Assembly: GCA_963585895.1 (NCBI GenBank)
Contig: OY757904.1
Span: 63,098,008-63,162,007, forward strand
Origin: Sepioteuthis lessoniana
Taxonomy: Eukaryota; Mollusca; Cephalopoda; Myopsida; Loliginidae
Length of the DNA stretch: 64,000 bases
Direction of reading: 5' to 3'
Positions 36,761-51,319 of the stretch are shown here, piece by piece; position 1 is the first letter of the stretch; the number at the start of each line of letters is the position of its first letter. The notes below the pieces were generated by a model. The model made no database searches and had not been told where the DNA came from. It saw only the letters and a program-made list of their open reading frames with translations. The position numbers were made by a program, and so were the translations under genes.

Positions 36761-39700
36761 ATATATATATACAGGATTTAGCATTGAATAACCAACAATA
36801 GCTGATTCATCATCAAACCAAACCAAACTAAACCAAACTAAATTACAATTTCAATATGTTGATGATTAATATGATTGTTTTGTACTTACATAAAACTGAA
36901 ATCATGGAATTAAATAATGTTGTACACTCCTGTGCAGGATGTTTACATATAAAACATTCAAAGAGATATTTGAAAATAAATTAATTCAATCTTGCAAATT
37001 TTTGGATGTAAGCAATTTGAATTAACGTTGCCTCTATTGGCTGGAATTGGAATAGGCTGACTGTAACCCATGCAAATGAGGAAGACCTACTCCCAAAAAA
37101 TGAGATGTCACGTGAAAGATAATAAACTGCATCTGATATTGAGGCTCCGTTTCTGAAATGGGAATTATCCTTTCATTGTAATTATTTTCAGGTTTACTCT
37201 GAGGCGGAGACGTAGTATCGGTGTTGTATAGCCACAACTGCACGTATACATATACAAATATAAATGCGAACATAATCAACCGACAATGACGACTTCAATA
37301 ACGGACGAATCCACTTCTTTATAAAAATATAAATCTCTCTCACTTTATTTTCGAAAGAGTGACGTTTGCTGTCAGGAAGAAATGAGTGGAGACAAGGACA
37401 GACCCAAATTCTTCCGCGACCATAGCAGCACTTCTTTCGCATCTTGGCTTGGTTGCTCAACCATGGATCAATGGGGTCCCAAAGCCCTCTGTCTGCAGCT
37501 GGCTCTCACTTCGGCATCTTGTCTCCGACTGACTCGAGCCGCCCGGGCACCTGGTCATATTATCATCTAATGCGCATCTGCTTCCGCCGTTCTTCCGCTT
37601 ATTTACACAGGTGCATCTCTTGATTGATGGCTCGGTCGAGGGTCAATGTATAACACCGGTTAGGGTTCTATATATGGTCCAAATAGATACGTTTTTAAAT
37701 TATTTGTATTACATAAGAATATTTGATACTATTTAACCATGTGCAAAAAAAAAAGAAACTCACAAAATGTAATGTAATCGTACACTATATAAATTCCCTA
37801 AACTCTACTCATAATATAATCAGTGATGGGTTGAAATACCGTTAAAATCAATCAATCAATCAATCATTCACTGCAGCAGATGAGTATTTGTTCTTATAGA
37901 TATGAGTTCTATCTCTTCTTGCTAGATACCAGACCAGACTTAATTGAAAATACGAAAGAAAAGCTTCTTTTGAAGGCTTCTTAGTTTTTTATTTTTCACC
38001 TATTTCACTATGTAGAATGAATCTGATATGTTCAATAGGATTCATTTCAGGAAACTGGTTTGAGAATTAGAATTGATTTATATCTTTTTTGAACATAGAA
38101 AAAAAGAAATGGACTGACATTGATCTTGGTCCTAGGATGGAAGAGATATTGGCTTTTTAACCCATCCCAACATCATTTCTGCATTGATATATACAGTATT
38201 AATCAGATATTTATTTCTGAAGCTCCACGTCTGTAAGATATACCGACATCCATTTAAAAAATAACTGATGGAATTAATTGAACGGCAGGGGTTTGCTGTC
38301 TTAAAACATTTCAATGTGTGTTTAATGTTACAAAATTTTATTGAAGCACAAAAAAAAGAAAAAAAAGAAAAATACCATAAAAATGTACTTTCCGGTACGC
38401 ATGTGCCTACGGGCTGCGTGTTTGAGACGCCTGATTTAATAGATAGCTTTCTTCTGAGTCTTTTGCCACAGATGATGAAATATCACACTGCTACTCCCAC
38501 CATCTGCTGCTTTGTTACGGGGAATTTTTCTGTTTTGTATTCCACTGTACGTAATAGATTTTTCGATTGTTCCGCTCAAGTGGAACAAGATCCGGTTGAT
38601 TCCATTCCTTCTTGCTTAAATGAAATTTATAACTATGCAATTTGCATGAAGGGGAGTGTATACTTTGCTCTGCGAACCTTGCAAATCGCAATGCAAAGTA
38701 TACACTCTCCTTTAAATCAATCAACAATGCGTACCGCCCTTTCAATAAATGGCTATTGCCGCGCTAATAGAGGCACGTGGGGCGTAACTATTATTGCGAT
38801 AGGAAGCGACCTCCAATACGCGAGTTCAAATCCTAAATAAGTTCCTTCCATTTCCCATTGTGCTTTGGAAATATATGAATATAACAATTTTTTTCTTGTT
38901 AATTGAGCTGACTGGGGTCTTAACTTTGATATGTTAATCAGATTAGGGAAAAAACAAAGTCTGAATTCGAAACTATTTGTAAGACATGGAGAGGAATAGG
39001 CTATACGAGACTATTCCTGCCGATGACCCCTATAACAGATGCGCCCCCGCAACCAAATCAGTTTATAAGACCAGTGAAGAACACGAGTTGAATTTGAAGA
39101 TGTGGTTATTTCTCTTACTTTATATTTTTTATCCTAAATTGAATAAGTGTCAGTGAATAAATCATAATTGAATAACAATATTTGTAAAATAATTTTATTT
39201 AAAGTATAAGGATTATCATGATTGTTTTAAAGCATGTGTTGTTGCAAGTGAAAAAAAGTTAAATTGTAAGTTAAGTATAATATTTCTATGAAGTATTCAA
39301 TCGAAACCGAAAAGAAATAGATTTTTCTTTCAACTGTTTTCTTTTAACAGAGTGAACAGAAGCAAATTCTCAGTACCAACGTCTGGTTGCGATTAGTAAG
39401 TCGGAGTTTTATTTTTCTGTTCATAGAATCATTGGTGCATAAACCCGCTTCATCTCAATAAAATCTTAACTGATAATGAAAAAAATAATTCATTACATTA
39501 TTTGCATGTGCTTCATGTATATCTATCGAATTTTCTGTGGGTTTAAAATTTCATTCTAATATCTTAACCCTTTCCCAGGCAGAGTGACATTTTTGTCGTC
39601 AACGTTACACAGGCAAAGCTCAATCTTTGTTGTGAGTGATAGTCGAATGAAAAACATTTCATATTGGCTGCTCGTTGACCAATTCAATATTAATGAATAG

Positions 39701-40752
39701 AAACATCCTCTGGAGACCCTACTGGGATGTAGGAATTTATAAATGTTGTTTTTCACAAGATGATAAAGTGAATGTATTATTGTTTTCTTGCTAATGTACA
39801 ACGACACAAAATTTTCGATTAAATAATCATGTTTTTTTTATTAGATCAATTGGCTTGCTTGAACATACTCTCTATTTAGCAGATTATTTTTGGTGGTGGT
39901 AGTGGCATAACGGTTATCGTCGTTGAAAATTGACACGGTGACCTGAGTTTAAATTCTGGACAAGGCTTTTATATTTCACATTATGCTAATACCTTTGGGA
40001 AAGGTATGCGTCAATTTGTTCTCCCTCCACCTATGAGTAAATAGTAGGATAGACTATGCTCTTTCAACTTGTTATGGAAACTAGTCTTGGAGAAGGAAAA
40101 CTTTGAATTCAAGCATGTTAAACACCTTTAAAAATTGACCTTGTGTCACAGCCTGCACGTGCAGAGGGGTTGGATAAATATATGCCCTCTGCTTTGGAAA
40201 TTTTCTGAAAATATTTCGCCCACTCATACAAAGACTAAAAAAAAATATCTGCCTGTAAAGGGGTTAAAAAAAATATGAACCCTTTTAATATTCATGTAGA
40301 CGCTGGTTAACTTCTTTCTTTCTTTTTATTTACTAAGCTTTGCTCAATCTGATATACATACCTCATTTTGACCTTCACATCTAATTTGCTTACTGTCTTC
40401 ATCTGTTTTTCTTGCGCACATTGGAACAAAAGAATAAAACAATGCTACAACATTTGTGACCACTTTACGAAATGGTCACCCTATCTAAGACAGAACAGAC
40501 GTATCCCTGCTCAACTCCCATTTGTATTTCTTTCTTTCTTTCTTTCTTTCTTTCTTTCATTTTTCTTAGCTTCTTTCTAGGTTCTACAAGTGAGTATCAA
40601 TGGATCATTTTTACTTTTCCAGGGCTGGAATGATTGCAAGTTATCTTGGAATGAGTCCGAATACAATGGAATAAAAAATATGTATCTCCACGAAGAGAAA
40701 ATTTGGATTCCTGACATCTGCCTCTACGAAAAGTATATTATTTATTTTCAAG

Positions 40753-40803
<51 letters not shown>

Positions 40804-43800
40804 CACTGTAGTACACATGTAAACGGTTTCTATATGATCATAAAATGTCCAAGTGTAAGTCAGTAGTTAAAGCACTGGAATGCTTGTTGTGAGATCTGGG
40901 GGATTGTTTCAATTGTGACTCCAACAATATTTGTTCCACAAGATGGATGGGATTTAGTCGGGCAATTCAGGTATTTCTATTTGCATACTGTTAAAGAGTT
41001 TTAAATATTGCCATGTAACAGTAACAATTTAACATCAGTCATTTGTTTGCACATAGTTTGGTTGTCAAACGGTTCTATTTAATCAAGAGATTGGGACCTA
41101 TCAGATGCTACCACTCCGTGCTAGAGTGGAACTGGGAGCGATGGCAATGAAGGCGTTCTCCTCATTCCCCAAAACTCCAGAATTTCTGGAGTCTCGCCAT
41201 AAGATTTTTAATGTCATATCAAAGACTCTCGTTGGGGAAGTCTTACCCCTTTGCAGAGATGTAGTCGGTGTATTTTAGAGCCCCAGCCTAATTACTCGGC
41301 TTAAGTGATTAGTTGTGTAAATTTTCGAGAAGAACATAAATAAGTATGCGTTTAGGAAATTTAACAGAAAATGAAAACCGAAAAGTGAACTTAAAGCTTT
41401 ATTCGTATGAAATTTAGCCAATTCGGTTCCGGGAAAACAAAATTATTTTATCATCAGTAAATATTAGATAATCAATTATAAGGAAAATTTGGTGACAGCT
41501 TCTAACTTATTTAGAATTTTCTTTGTCACTTAACATAAGATTAAATATGTCTTCCAAGATTTTTAAAGTACAATCTTTTATGTCAACACAAATTACACAA
41601 ATTACCGGTTATATAAAACCACCAAATATTATATTAACAAAACGTGTTTTTGTTTATCTACAATAGAACTCAATTTTTTTTTTCACTTCAAAAGTGGAAT
41701 ACGTTGCAGCTGTTGTTAAGATACAGTAACAATTAAATTACATGTCTTTATTCAGTCCAGCTTAGTGCTGAACAAAATTACAGCTGTTGGGGAAGCAGTG
41801 AGGATCGAACTGATTATGAGGAGTTGTTACGAAGAGGCAACAGTTGTCCTCTTTAAAATAGCATTTATGATTGATTTGTTCATTCTAATGTTGACAGTGC
41901 CGGTGAAAAACTTTTTGAAAGCCTATTTTTACTAAACCTTCTGCTACGACGGAAGGTCAATATTTTAGCGCAATACGTTTGGATTGAATTCAGAGTTTTC
42001 TCTTTGATAGTTTCCTGTAACTAGACTAAAGAATTCAGATTGACTGATTTATTAATTTATCTTAAAGCCATGTCAACTCATCCAGGGTTATTTTTGACCT
42101 AGAAGTCAGGGAATCGAGTATATTGCTCATCCATATTTACATTTCTAGTATTTGTTTTTTAAGAGATATTCTGCATACATTTCCATCAAATATACTAATA
42201 TGTACTACCACACCTGGCCAGAGTGGACCTGGGAGTAATGGTAATGAAAGGATCTCACTATATTATCCACATCTCCAGAACAGGTGTCTCTCAATCAGAG
42301 TCAGTTTTGTGTCGTACTCAAGGTAGTACATTTTTGTAGGGTCTTAGCCCGTTACAGGGTGTACAGGAGGTGCCCGTGATGTAATGGTTATCGTCGTAGG
42401 AAATGGACACGGCGACACGAGTTCAAATCCTGGACGAGACTGATAGCATTTCACATAGCACTAATACCCTTGGGAAAGGTATGAATCCAATTATTCTCCC
42501 TCTAGTTACGGGTAACTGTAGGGCAGACTGTTTTCTTTAGCCTGGGTGAGGCAACTAGTCACTTAAAAATTGACTTTGTGTCATATCCTGCTCGATTGGA
42601 GGGGTTGGTAAATATGGTTAAAGGGTATACAGTCAACGTATTTTAATCTCCGTCAGAGATGGCGGTTAATAATAGCATTAAGAATTGTTTTTTTCATTTC
42701 ACTGTTGACAATGTGGGTGAATACTGTTTTGAAAGCCAATTTTTACCGACCCCACTTTCACGACAGAAGAATTTAAGCGTAATACAACATGTTTCATTTT
42801 TTCCGAGTGGGTTACATAACTAGGTTCTGAGTAATTTGCTCAAATCTATACCAAATCTCTGTCTTCAGCGTCAACATATCTGGCATTGAGGCATACTGCA
42901 GGGAGAGGTAGATTCTCATATATTTTCAGTCAATATTACCTTAGTGAATATATAATTGTGGTTTTCACTCGTTAAACACGAATAAGTTTGTCTCTCAAGA
43001 CATAAATTATTGATCGAAATAAGAATCATTATAATCTAGGCCAACAATAAACAAGTATTTTTGACTAGCATAGGATTTTAGAATTCTAGAATTAATGAAA
43101 ATCTGAGAGGCTTTTAAAACTATTGTTTGCTTGATGAAGATCTCTAACTGAAAATTGATGAGATACTTGAAAAAGAGGTAGTCGGTCGAAGAGAGATCTG
43201 GTCAGTAAATTGGGAGATGAGTTTTTTGCAGAGTCAATTGTAATATATGCAGTTGGATTGCTTTCAGGGAGAAGAAAATGGCTCTTTCATTTGATCAATG
43301 ATGGGTGTAAATGTCATATTCCTATTGCACATGGAAAGTTTCCTGAGAATGCCACTCTGATATGATTGTTTGGTTTGGTTTTATGGCATATCAACCATTG
43401 TGGGTTATTTAATTTCAAATCTCGTATATACATATATATTAGATATGATTTGTAAAGGTTTTTTGTTGATAATATTTTTAAATGATTCTGAGATCATTCT
43501 TTAGGACGCAGTTAAATGGTTTCATGTATTTCTATCTAGAAAGAATATTTCTATTTACTATTAATCATTTGTTTGCACACAGTTAAATGGTACCAAATAT
43601 CGTTCTGTATCTCTGACAATTCAATTAAAAATCCTTAATTTGATTACACACAGTTAAATGATGAAATAGTTGTATTTCCAGCAATTTTGATTCCGCAAAA
43701 GTAATTTGTTTTGACACATTTTATTCGTCAAATAGTTCTATTTGTTTCATACATAGGACCCTATCAAATGCTATCACTACGAGTCAGCGTGGATTTAGGA

Positions 43801-46329
43801 GCAATAGTACAGAAGGGGTACTCCACATTCCTCAAACCTCTTGGACAATCGCTTGTAGGATGTCTTACCCCTCTGCAGAGAAGCAGTTCGTCTATTCTCG
43901 AGACCAAGGTGATTGGGATATTTGATGAGATAGTCTGACAAAATTTTCTATGTGTACAAAATTTCTTTAAAATGAATGAGATATTCAGTTAGTGAATTTA
44001 CAAGACATTTAAAGCTATATTTTTGCATTTAGGAAGATTGGTTTGGTTTGGTTTTATGGCATATCATTCATTGTAGGTTATTTATTGCAAAATCGTTTTT
44101 ATACATATATACGAAATATAGGATTTCTAAGCACGTTTTGTAGATAACATTTTTAAACGAACCTGAGATCATTTTTTGCATATAGTTAAATTAGTTAAAT
44201 TGTTTCACTTATTTCAATTAAATACGAATAATTCTATTTATTATTAAACATTTGTCAGCACACAGTTAAATGGTTCAAAGTATTGCTATGTACAACAAAT
44301 GATTCAATTAAACATCAGTCATTTGCTTACACGCAGCTAAAGGAATAAACAATTCAATTCCAAGCAATTCAGTTTCGCATAATTCATTTGTTTACACACA
44401 GTTTAAATATCAAAGTTCCATTTGACCCATAGATATGATTCTATCAGGTGCTTCCACTCCGGGCAAGAGTGGACCCGAGGACGATGGAAATTAAAGGTTA
44501 CTCCGCATTCTCCAACGCTATAGAATTACTGGAGCCTCACCATTAGATTGTTTAGCGTCATATGCAGGACACTCATTTGGGGAGTCTTACTCCTCTGCAG
44601 TGATGCAGTCGGTGTATTCAACAGCCTCAACCGACTCGGTCACATTTAGGAAGAGTATGTAGATTTACAAGAACATTGGCCTAATGAGTAGAGTGTTCGC
44701 CAATGGTCCAGTAGACTGGAGTTCAATCCCAGGTCGAGTCATATCAAAGACTCAAAAAATGCTACTTGATACCGCCTTGCTTAACACACAGCATTATAAG
44801 GTACGGATCAAGTGTAAAGTGGAGGAATCCAAGGAAAGAAGCAGCGCCCTTCCTTACACCCCGGTGTAGTAGCAATTGAAAAGGGAGCCTTCGGGTTACC
44901 TTCGACTGCGGTCGCCAACTTTACATTACTTACTTACTTATGTAGATTCAGAAAAACTTTAGATGTTGATAATAAAATTTAGGAACTATTTTACCAAAAA
45001 GCGAAACAGTTAGAAGTAAGGAACCATGAAACCTTATTTTTGAACTTCAGAGGGCATGATATTCTTTCAAAATCTTCTCGATCAAATATTGCAATCTAAA
45101 ACATCGATAAATGAATAAACATGTATTTAGATTTTAAGAACGCTTAGATTTAGTATTTCAGTTTAGATTAGTATATGAACAAGCAATGCTAACTCATATT
45201 ACAAATGGGTCGTAAGATAACCATTGAAAATCAAGAATGTAAAGGACCACATTAAGAAAAGCACAAATCGATCTCTTCTTCCGCAGGTCTAGGTAAAATA
45301 CCGCATATTACATAAGGTCTGCTAATTTCGTGTTAAGGAAGCCCTGTGTCTCGCGAGTGACTAAGATAATGGCTAATGACGACGACACAAGTGACATTAA
45401 CCTATATGTAATACGTGTATTACCTATGGGTTGTAAGATAGCCGTTAAACTAGAATATATAGTGTAATTTTTATTAAAGTTTAGGATAATTATTAGTATT
45501 TAAAGGATACCTTTGAGAAAGACATGAATCGATCTCTTCTATCGCAATATTAGTGCAAATGTTACTTTTCTGGTTCACGCGAATGATTTCCGGGAAATGC
45601 TTGTCTACTCCGATGATCTAATCAAAATTCAGGGAATTGTGGTGAATGATTCAAACCCGAAACCAACAAATAGTGACCATAACCTTCTATTGTCGCAGTT
45701 TTTGTTTCTGAAAAGTGTTCACCTCAGTTCAGTAATTGTGTGGAATACTATTGTTTTTCGCATATAACCAAATTTTCATCAGATGTCAAAATGTCAACAA
45801 ACTGATCCTTTTTGTCGCTCAAAAGAATGATTGACTGATTGATTTTAACTGTAAGTCAGCCCAGCTAAGTTTAGATGTTATAGAATCGTGTTCATTGTAT
45901 GTTCATATTTACATTTTGGGAAGTAGTTTTAAATTTTTTTCCGATAACCTGTTCTCTCGAATACAAACAATTTTAAATAGATATATTTGATGGCATTGAA
46001 GTGGTACTTGACAATCCCCAGATCTCCAGAAGTGGAAACACTCTATTTGATCTAGAACTATTTATATAAATCATGAGGATTGAAATTGCCGTTGAAAATG
46101 TTTTATTAAATTAGCATAAATGAATAGCATATTCCATGTGTCCATGTTTTGAAGTTCATGAGAAAACGTGGCTTATGAGTTCACCGACAGTATGCCTTGT
46201 CCGTCTTACTCGCTGTATTCCCTTCAGCGAGAGACAATATATTAGATAAGCGTAGTATTTATGATCTATTTCACTTTGAAACATACAGTACTCGTTACTA
46301 AAAAATACTTATACCTCACACACAAACAC

Positions 46330-46377
<48 letters not shown>

Positions 46378-47150
46378 TTAATCTTCACAATAGAATACTC
46401 ATCCTCATAAAAACATGTTGATAGCAAGGAGTTCCCTGATTCTTTCTTGCCGTCCGTCCCTAGTATCGATCGTACATGGAAGATATGTAAGTACTTGCAG
46501 TTTGGCAAACACTGGTGGGTCTCTATGTAGACGTCCATAAGAGAGCATTCTGACTTCACTAGTAGTGCCCAGGTTGTCTTGATGGTTTGTGAGATGGGAG
46601 GTAAGTAGTCATACAGCTGCTCTTTTTTTGTGGTGACTAGTTCCTAAAGCTAGTTAGAAGTTATTTATTCTTATTTGTAATGAGAATACTTGCTTACTAC
46701 TACTTGAGACTGATCAATACCATGAAGCCAAACTATTCCATGATATTGTTTTAATAATTCTATCTTTATATTTCTCTTTTTATATGCAGCGCTGAATACA
46801 TGCTTCGAGGTCTTCATGAATACTACCGCGTGTTTGTAAATTCGAGTGGATTTGTCACGTACAATTTCCCATCACAGCTTAAAACCACTTGTAATCTGAA
46901 CATCAGACACTTTCCATTTGACGTTCAGGTATCTTATTCTAATATCTTATTGTATATGTTTGTAAAGCTAATTTGAAATTTAAAAAAATTATTTGTTTTT
47001 ATTCAGCAACAATTGCATTGTGTTTCTTTTGGGATTGTGATTGTTTCATTTCTTTACCGAATTTCAAAGTTTATCTATATGTCTACCTATCTATTTATCT
47101 CTATATCTATTTGAGTCTTTTCATATTGATCTATAATCACAATCTGACCA

Positions 47151-47185
<35 letters not shown>

Positions 47186-48698
47186 ATATCTTACAAACAA
47201 GTTTTTTTAGAAAATGTCTTTTCTTTTAAGCCAATGAGATTTTTATCATTTCTTGTAGAACATTATATAGTCAAAACGTATATCATTACGTATCATATAT
47301 TTCGAAAATCAATAGCACTCAAAATCTGTAACCCATAATATCATTATAAAACATCTATAATTAAAAACAAAATTATGAAAATATATAAGGTATGCATTGA
47401 CGAATATATAAGGGGTAACCTTATTTTTTTATTTTCATGAATTCATGTTTTCAGTAACAGAATTCTAGTAGTATAAATTTGGTAATAAAGGACCCTTAAT
47501 GATGTCAGTTTTAACTGCATATTCTTTTACTAGATATGATAAAAAAAACCTGGCGTCTTTAGCTTTATAGAAAATGGTGTGAATGAACTTATTTATTGGT
47601 GATATTCTATCTATCTATCTATCTATCATTTTATTCTTAAAAAGATTTCAATGAGGTAAATGGTAATTTGTGTTATGTCATAATCTGTTATAGCTTTGTC
47701 TCTTCACTTATTTTTGCTATGTTCTGATTTGTAAAAACATTCTAAAAACTAATTGATTCACACATTATTCAAAGTCAATCGTGAATTCGTCAATATACAA
47801 GAGAATTCAATCTAAATTTAAATGAAAACGTCATTTGAAATCAGACAAAGGTAGAACCAAAGCCGAAATATTAGTAAGATTAATACAGTCAAACCTTATT
47901 TGAATATTTATTTGATACTTGTATTTGTGTTTTTATGAATATTTGGTTCAAATATTGTCGATTTGGAAATGTATAGCTATGTTATAATGAAAATAGTTTT
48001 ATGAATTTATTGTTTCTAATTATATGTTCTACTTTTAAAAACTTATACCTTTAAAATATATTTTCAAATACTTGTATCCATTCAAGTTATTTTTAATTTC
48101 TTTAAAAGCATGTTTTCATGAAGAATTAGCGAAAAGAATAGGCATTTGTCTTTAACCTGGCTGAAGGAAGTTCTGTATGAACGAATAAGTAATAAGATTC
48201 AGGGCCAGGGACTTAAGAGAGACAGAAAATCTAAAAAATTGAAACGAAAAAAGTATGAATAATAATTTATTGAATGACGCTCATATATATTATAGGTCCC
48301 TCCACTGCCCCCCACCCAAATCTCATTTATTGAGCGACCCTAGAAAATGTAATAGAGCCCTATTCTATCCAAAAGACCCCTTATTTATCAAAAGTTTCTT
48401 GTGTTTTGAATTGGTCCAACCTTAGTCAAAAAATTCTCCTCATTTATTGAATGACTCTCGTATATAAAATAGTTCCTTCCTCTCTCTCCATAATATTCCA
48501 TTTATTTATTGAATGAGCCTCGTTTATATAATAGGTCTCTCCTCCTTTGAAAAATCCCCCTACATTTTGAATGACACTCGTACTTATAATAGGTCCATCC
48601 TTTATCTAAAATTACCCCTTATTTATTTACTGACTGTTGTATATATAATAGTTCGTTCACTCTCCAAAAAAGGCTCCTTATTTAATGAATGAACTTCG

Positions 48699-48776
<78 letters not shown>

Positions 48777-50660
48777 GTTCATTCATCCGTCCTCCAGATT
48801 CCTCTAACTTAGTGAGTGACCCTCCTTTGTATTATCAGTCCTTCCTCTGTCAAAAAATTACCCAAAGTTTCTGAGGTTACTCCACTGTCCCTAAAATACG
48901 TGGTGCTTTCAATGTTTCCAGACTTATTTGTACAGGCATTTAAAATTGTCGTAGACTCTTGAAAATTCAGTATGTTATTGCTATACATCTTATGAGATGA
49001 CTGACCAATTTCCATGATTTCAGCTTCCAATGAACTGCAACATCAGGAATTGGAATACACCCTACTAAAGACTGATTGTCACAGCTGGTGAATTTCAAAA
49101 ATACAATGTCGACGTGAGGAAGAACGATATGCAATAAAATTCTGTTTTAAACTTGGAAAAAATGCCACAGAAATGTATTGAATGCTTCAAACTGCTTTTC
49201 GACCATCTTGCATGAATCGAGCATCAGTTTTTGAGTGGCATAAGAGATCCAAGGAAGGCAGGGAGTCTGTGAAGGATGATGAGAGGAGTAAGAAAGCCAA
49301 TACACCACAGTTGATTGGCCAAAGGGTTAGGGCTAGGGTTACTATGTTGAGGTTTTAAAGGAGTTCAGGAAGAGATTCCGTCGAAGAGGCCAGCACTCTT
49401 CTAATCGAGTCAGTGGCATTTCCACCAGGACAATGCACCAGTCAACAACTCCATCCTTGTCACTGACTATGAGACAATTGAGGAGATGAAAGAGGCTGTG
49501 ACGAAGGTCATTGACACTCTCACACAAGAGGACTTCTATGAGGCCTTCCAGAAGGTGTTGGAACGGTACAACAAGTGCATTGCAGCCGGAGGAGATTACT
49601 TGGAAGGTGACTAGAGTTTCCTGTGTGTACTATCAATAACAGTGCCCATACGAAAAAAGGCTGGAAACTTATTTAATGATCCACATAACTCTGATAAATT
49701 GAATGAATCTTATATATATTATAGATCCCTCCAGTGTCCCCATAATTCAATTTTTTAATTGAATGTCTCTCTTTTCAATCAAACATTCTCAATAAATATT
49801 GAATAACCCTCGTACATTCAATCGGTGCACCCTCAGTCAAAAAATTCCACGAATTTATTGAATGATATTCCTATAAATAATGTCCCTCCCATATCCAAAA
49901 ATTTCCCTTATTTATTGAATCATCCGCGTATATAAGATAGATCTCTCAACAGTCCCCAAAATTTCCATTATATACATATAGATTGTGACGGTTGCCAGAT
50001 GAACAACGTCCCACGCGATTATCCCCACATATAGCGACATTGAGACTCCAACGGAATCCCGTGATAATAAAATGTAACGACAGCACTCGACCAACAACGC
50101 TAAATTTTTGCAGAGGTGACAAGAGCACGCTTAATGAATGATGTTGACCAATCAGGAGCCTACTTTACGGTGCCAACAGTAACGGAGAGGCCGATGAGAG
50201 CGAACCGATTTTAAACCGACAGTCGAAGAACCGGCAAGGAGCAGATCAGACGCACTTCGTGTGTCGACCCAAAGAATATTCGAGTTGAGGAGAAAATTCT
50301 GTGTCCACGCAGAGCATGGCTGGACCTGATAAAGATCTTCGTAGAACCGCAGACTTTGCCCGACGCCGTCAAATTCGGAGATGAATAAATAAACTAAAGA
50401 AACCATACTTATAGCGAATGGAGCAATATGAGTGACTGCGCGTAATTCCTCCCAACTGACAAAGCAGGAAGAAATTAAGAGACCTGATATTGTTCCTTGT
50501 AAAATTTTAAACTCGGGAACTGTCATTACACATAATCAATAATGTCACCCACTCCGCTGTTAGACTGCATACATTCATTTAACTTCAAAATATTTAATTC
50601 ACGGATTATTACCCACAAACTTAGGGAAAATCCCGATATGTCTATGATTATCTATTGCCC

Positions 50661-50719
<59 letters not shown>

Positions 50720-51265
50720 CTTTATGGTGTCACAGGGCAAGCTGTGTTGCCGTTTACTATCTGATTCCATTCTGGGTTCTTTTTTTCGCTGGTATAACAT
50801 TTTAGATAAGAAGGCCGTAAAAGAATTATATGAAAGAAGATAGTGACAGATAGGCGACGAAAACTTTTTATATTTTTTCTTTATTTCTGGGTTCAACAAC
50901 AATTCACTGGGTGAGGAAATTCTCCCTGAATACAATTGAAATGGTTGAATCCCCCAGTGAAGGTATTTAAGATGCGTTAGTCGTTTCTTGGGTATATGTG
51001 TCCTTATTCGGTCTTTCAAGCTTTAATAACTTATTTGGTATATAAAGCTTTAACGAAGTGTTAGTCGCTTTTGGGAATTTGTCCAAGTCCAGTGTTTTAG
51101 TTTCGTAGTTCGATAGGTCCATTTTGATACTTTTTATATTTTAGCATACTGTTAACCGAGACGGCTGCTACTAGTGAAAGGTTTGCCAACGCGGCGCTTA
51201 AGAGCGGCCACGTGGCCTTCCACTATCGGCAATGGAGATTTAGATGTTGTCACTCCACCGCTCAC

Positions 51266-51319
<54 letters not shown>

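Noticed and set aside
38268..38840. 190-codon open frame
   Set aside because: Contains an inverted repeat, a hAT-like end and SINE sequence, so it is read as repeat-derived.
40733..40802. Extension of nAChR exon 4 through the donor into (TA)n
   Set aside because: The canonical 110-nt exon with a GT donor and exact phase match to exon 5 is far better supported.
49322..49345. Telomere-like GGTTAGGGCTAGGGTTA
   Set aside because: Only two to three degenerate units inside a deleted mariner; no array.
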